From Chitinophagaceae bacterium (GTDB lineage: Bacteria > Bacteroidota > Bacteroidia > Chitinophagales > Chitinophagaceae): a stretch of DNA of 9,001 bases. Made by a program: the position numbers and the translations under genes. Below the pieces are notes generated by a model. It did not search any database. It was not told the DNA's origin and worked only from the letters and a program-made list of their open reading frames with translations. Within the stretch, counting starts at the first letter, position 1. Every line of letters begins with the position of its first letter. Below, one piece after another: positions 8,332 to 9,001 of the stretch. Location of the stretch: NCBI GenBank assembly GCA_017853235.1, contig JAFMJX010000063.1, positions 1 to 9,001 of the forward strand, read 5' to 3'.

Positions 8332-8356
8332 GTAGTTAAAGCCTATTTATTTACGC

Positions 8357-8376
8357 AAACGATACCGGAAACGATA
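8357..8376. repeat. Tandem 8-bp direct repeat AAACGATA, candidate regulator binding site
   Basis: AAACGATA occurs at 8357-8364 and again at 8369-8376, separated by CCGG. The first copy is preceded by ACGC, so ACGCAAACG resembles one half of a LacI-family operator; the second half of such a palindrome is not conserved. The repeat lies about 110 bases upstream of the susC ATG and about 50 bases upstream of the candidate promoter. That is a plausible location for an activator or repressor of the pectin operon. No regulator gene is present in the window. The functional assignment is inference only. Confidence 0.35.
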
Positions 8377-8423
8377 GTCAGAGGCGAACAACTAACAGCA
8401 GGTGAAAATGGCGGCATTTATAG

Positions 8424-8463
8424 GGTATCTCCCTGGAAGAAAGAAAACAAAATAGGAGATACC
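8424..8463. repeat. 9-bp inverted repeat with 22-base loop downstream of the MBL-fold gene
   Basis: GGTATCTCC (8424-8432) is exactly complementary to GGAGATACC (8455-8463). In the minus-strand transcript the hairpin starts 16 bases after the stop codon of the MBL-fold exonuclease and has a pyrimidine-rich loop. No U-tract follows it, so it is a poor intrinsic terminator. It may still mark the transcript end, or be a protein-binding palindrome. The rest of the 232-base gap shows no gene. Confidence 0.35.
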
Positions 8464-8479
8464 AAAAAGGGTAAAATCT

Positions 8480-9001
8480 TTATTTTAAAACAAATGTTTC
8501 ATGTAATGCTGGGGCATGCACTTCCAAAAATCCTTTTTTTCGCAGACGTTCACAAAAATGATCTTGCACTTCCGGTTCGCCGTGCACTACAAATACTTGT
8601 TGCACTAAATTTGGAGTTTGACAGCTTATGAATTGCATGAGATCCTCATAATCGCCATGAGCACTCATGCTTTTAATGGCCCCCACTTTTGCTTTTACCT
8701 CGTATTCCTCGCTATAAATTTTAACCCATTTTGAACCATTCATTAATCGACCACCTAGTGAATGAGGTTCACAATAACCCACTAACAAAATAGTATTTTT
8801 GGGATTACTGATATTATTTTTAATATGATGCTTCACCCTACCCGCATCTGCCATGCCGGATGCTGAAATGATAACTTTAGGGTGCATGTCTTCGTTCAAA
8901 GCCTTACTTTCTTCCACGGATTTAATATAACGCAATCCTTCAAAGTCAAATGGATCATCATCCACTTCTAAAATTTTTTGAATCTTTTTATTAAAATATT
9001 T
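8480..9001 (-). CDS. MBL-fold RNA-processing exonuclease (beta-CASP family), C-terminal part only
   Basis: The last 173 residues are visible and the frame stays open to the right edge, so the N-terminal metallo-beta-lactamase zinc site lies outside the window. What can be seen is the second half of a beta-CASP plus RNA-specificity domain protein: ISASGMADAGRVKHHIKN (45-62 of the visible part, with the motif B histidine at 58 or 59), SAHGDYEDL (113-121, motif C) and VFVVHGEPE (136-144) near the end. These are typical of bacterial and archaeal CPSF73-like ribonucleases of about 450-470 residues, acting in the cytoplasm on RNA. A GTG at 8965 is only an internal valine codon, not a start. It has no signal peptide in view and no link to pectin, so it is probably a housekeeping neighbour marking the edge of the PUL. 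It shares the PUL's strand and is separated from susC by 232 bases. Confidence 0.9.
   Translation of the reverse strand, partial: KYFNKKIQKILEVDDDPFDFEGLRYIKSVEESKALNEDMHPKVIISASGMADAGRVKHHIKNNISNPKNTILLVGYCEPHSLGGRLMNGSKWVKIYSEEYEVKAKVGAIKSMSAHGDYEDLMQFISCQTPNLVQQVFVVHGEPEVQDHFCERLRKKGFLEVHAPALHETFVLK

Noticed and set aside
8408..8455. A 15-codon plus-strand frame (MAAFIGYLPGRKKTK) with GCAGGTGAAA just before it
   Set aside because: It is very short, lies partly inside the inverted repeat, and has no homologue I recognise. The purine stretch alone is not enough to call a gene.
8480..8965. Treating the GTG at 8965 as the start of a complete 161-residue gene
   Set aside because: The frame stays open to the right edge and the visible part holds only the C-terminal half of a beta-CASP protein, so the codon is an internal valine.
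1..9001. CRISPR arrays, tRNA or rRNA genes, insertion sequences, defence genes
   Set aside because: I saw no regularly spaced repeats, no transposase or integrase motifs, no cloverleaf-like sequence, and coding regions occupy nearly the whole window.

Overview
The window is an AT-rich stretch of a Bacteroidota genome. The evidence is a SusC/SusD outer-membrane glycan-uptake pair, coding regions with almost no Shine-Dalgarno sequences, and secreted carbohydrate enzymes packed behind the pair. The sequence style suggests Chitinophagia or Sphingobacteriia, but this cannot be settled from the window. Every supported gene lies on the minus strand, so transcription runs from high to low coordinates.

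Layout in the direction of transcription: (1) 9001-8480 is the C-terminal part of an MBL-fold, beta-CASP type RNA-processing exonuclease, probably an unrelated neighbour. (2) 8479-8248 is a gene-free stretch of 232 bases. It holds a 9-bp inverted repeat, a tandem 8-bp direct repeat that looks like a regulator site, and a weak candidate promoter. (3) 8247-5026 is a SusC-type TonB-dependent transporter and 5000-3195 its SusD-type surface lipoprotein. (4) 3192-3155 is a perfect 17-bp stem-loop with a U-rich tail, right after the susD stop codon. (5) 3141-1741 is a family PL1 pectate lyase, 1728-979 a CE12/SGNH rhamnogalacturonan acetylesterase-like protein, and 913 to the left edge a CE8 pectin methylesterase that is cut off near its C-terminus (304 residues visible).

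Together the five genes form a compact polysaccharide utilization locus (PUL) for pectin. SusD and SusC capture and import pectin fragments. CE8 removes methyl esters and CE12 removes acetyl groups, exposing polygalacturonate backbone that the PL1 lyase cleaves by beta-elimination. Glycoside hydrolases, unsaturated-galacturonate enzymes and a regulator are not in the window; they may lie beyond the left edge.

The protein content is a recognisable PUL, and I see no wholly new system. The points most worth a second look are the terminator-like hairpin inside the operon, the tandem AAACGATA repeat upstream of susC, and the absence of a lipobox on all three enzymes.
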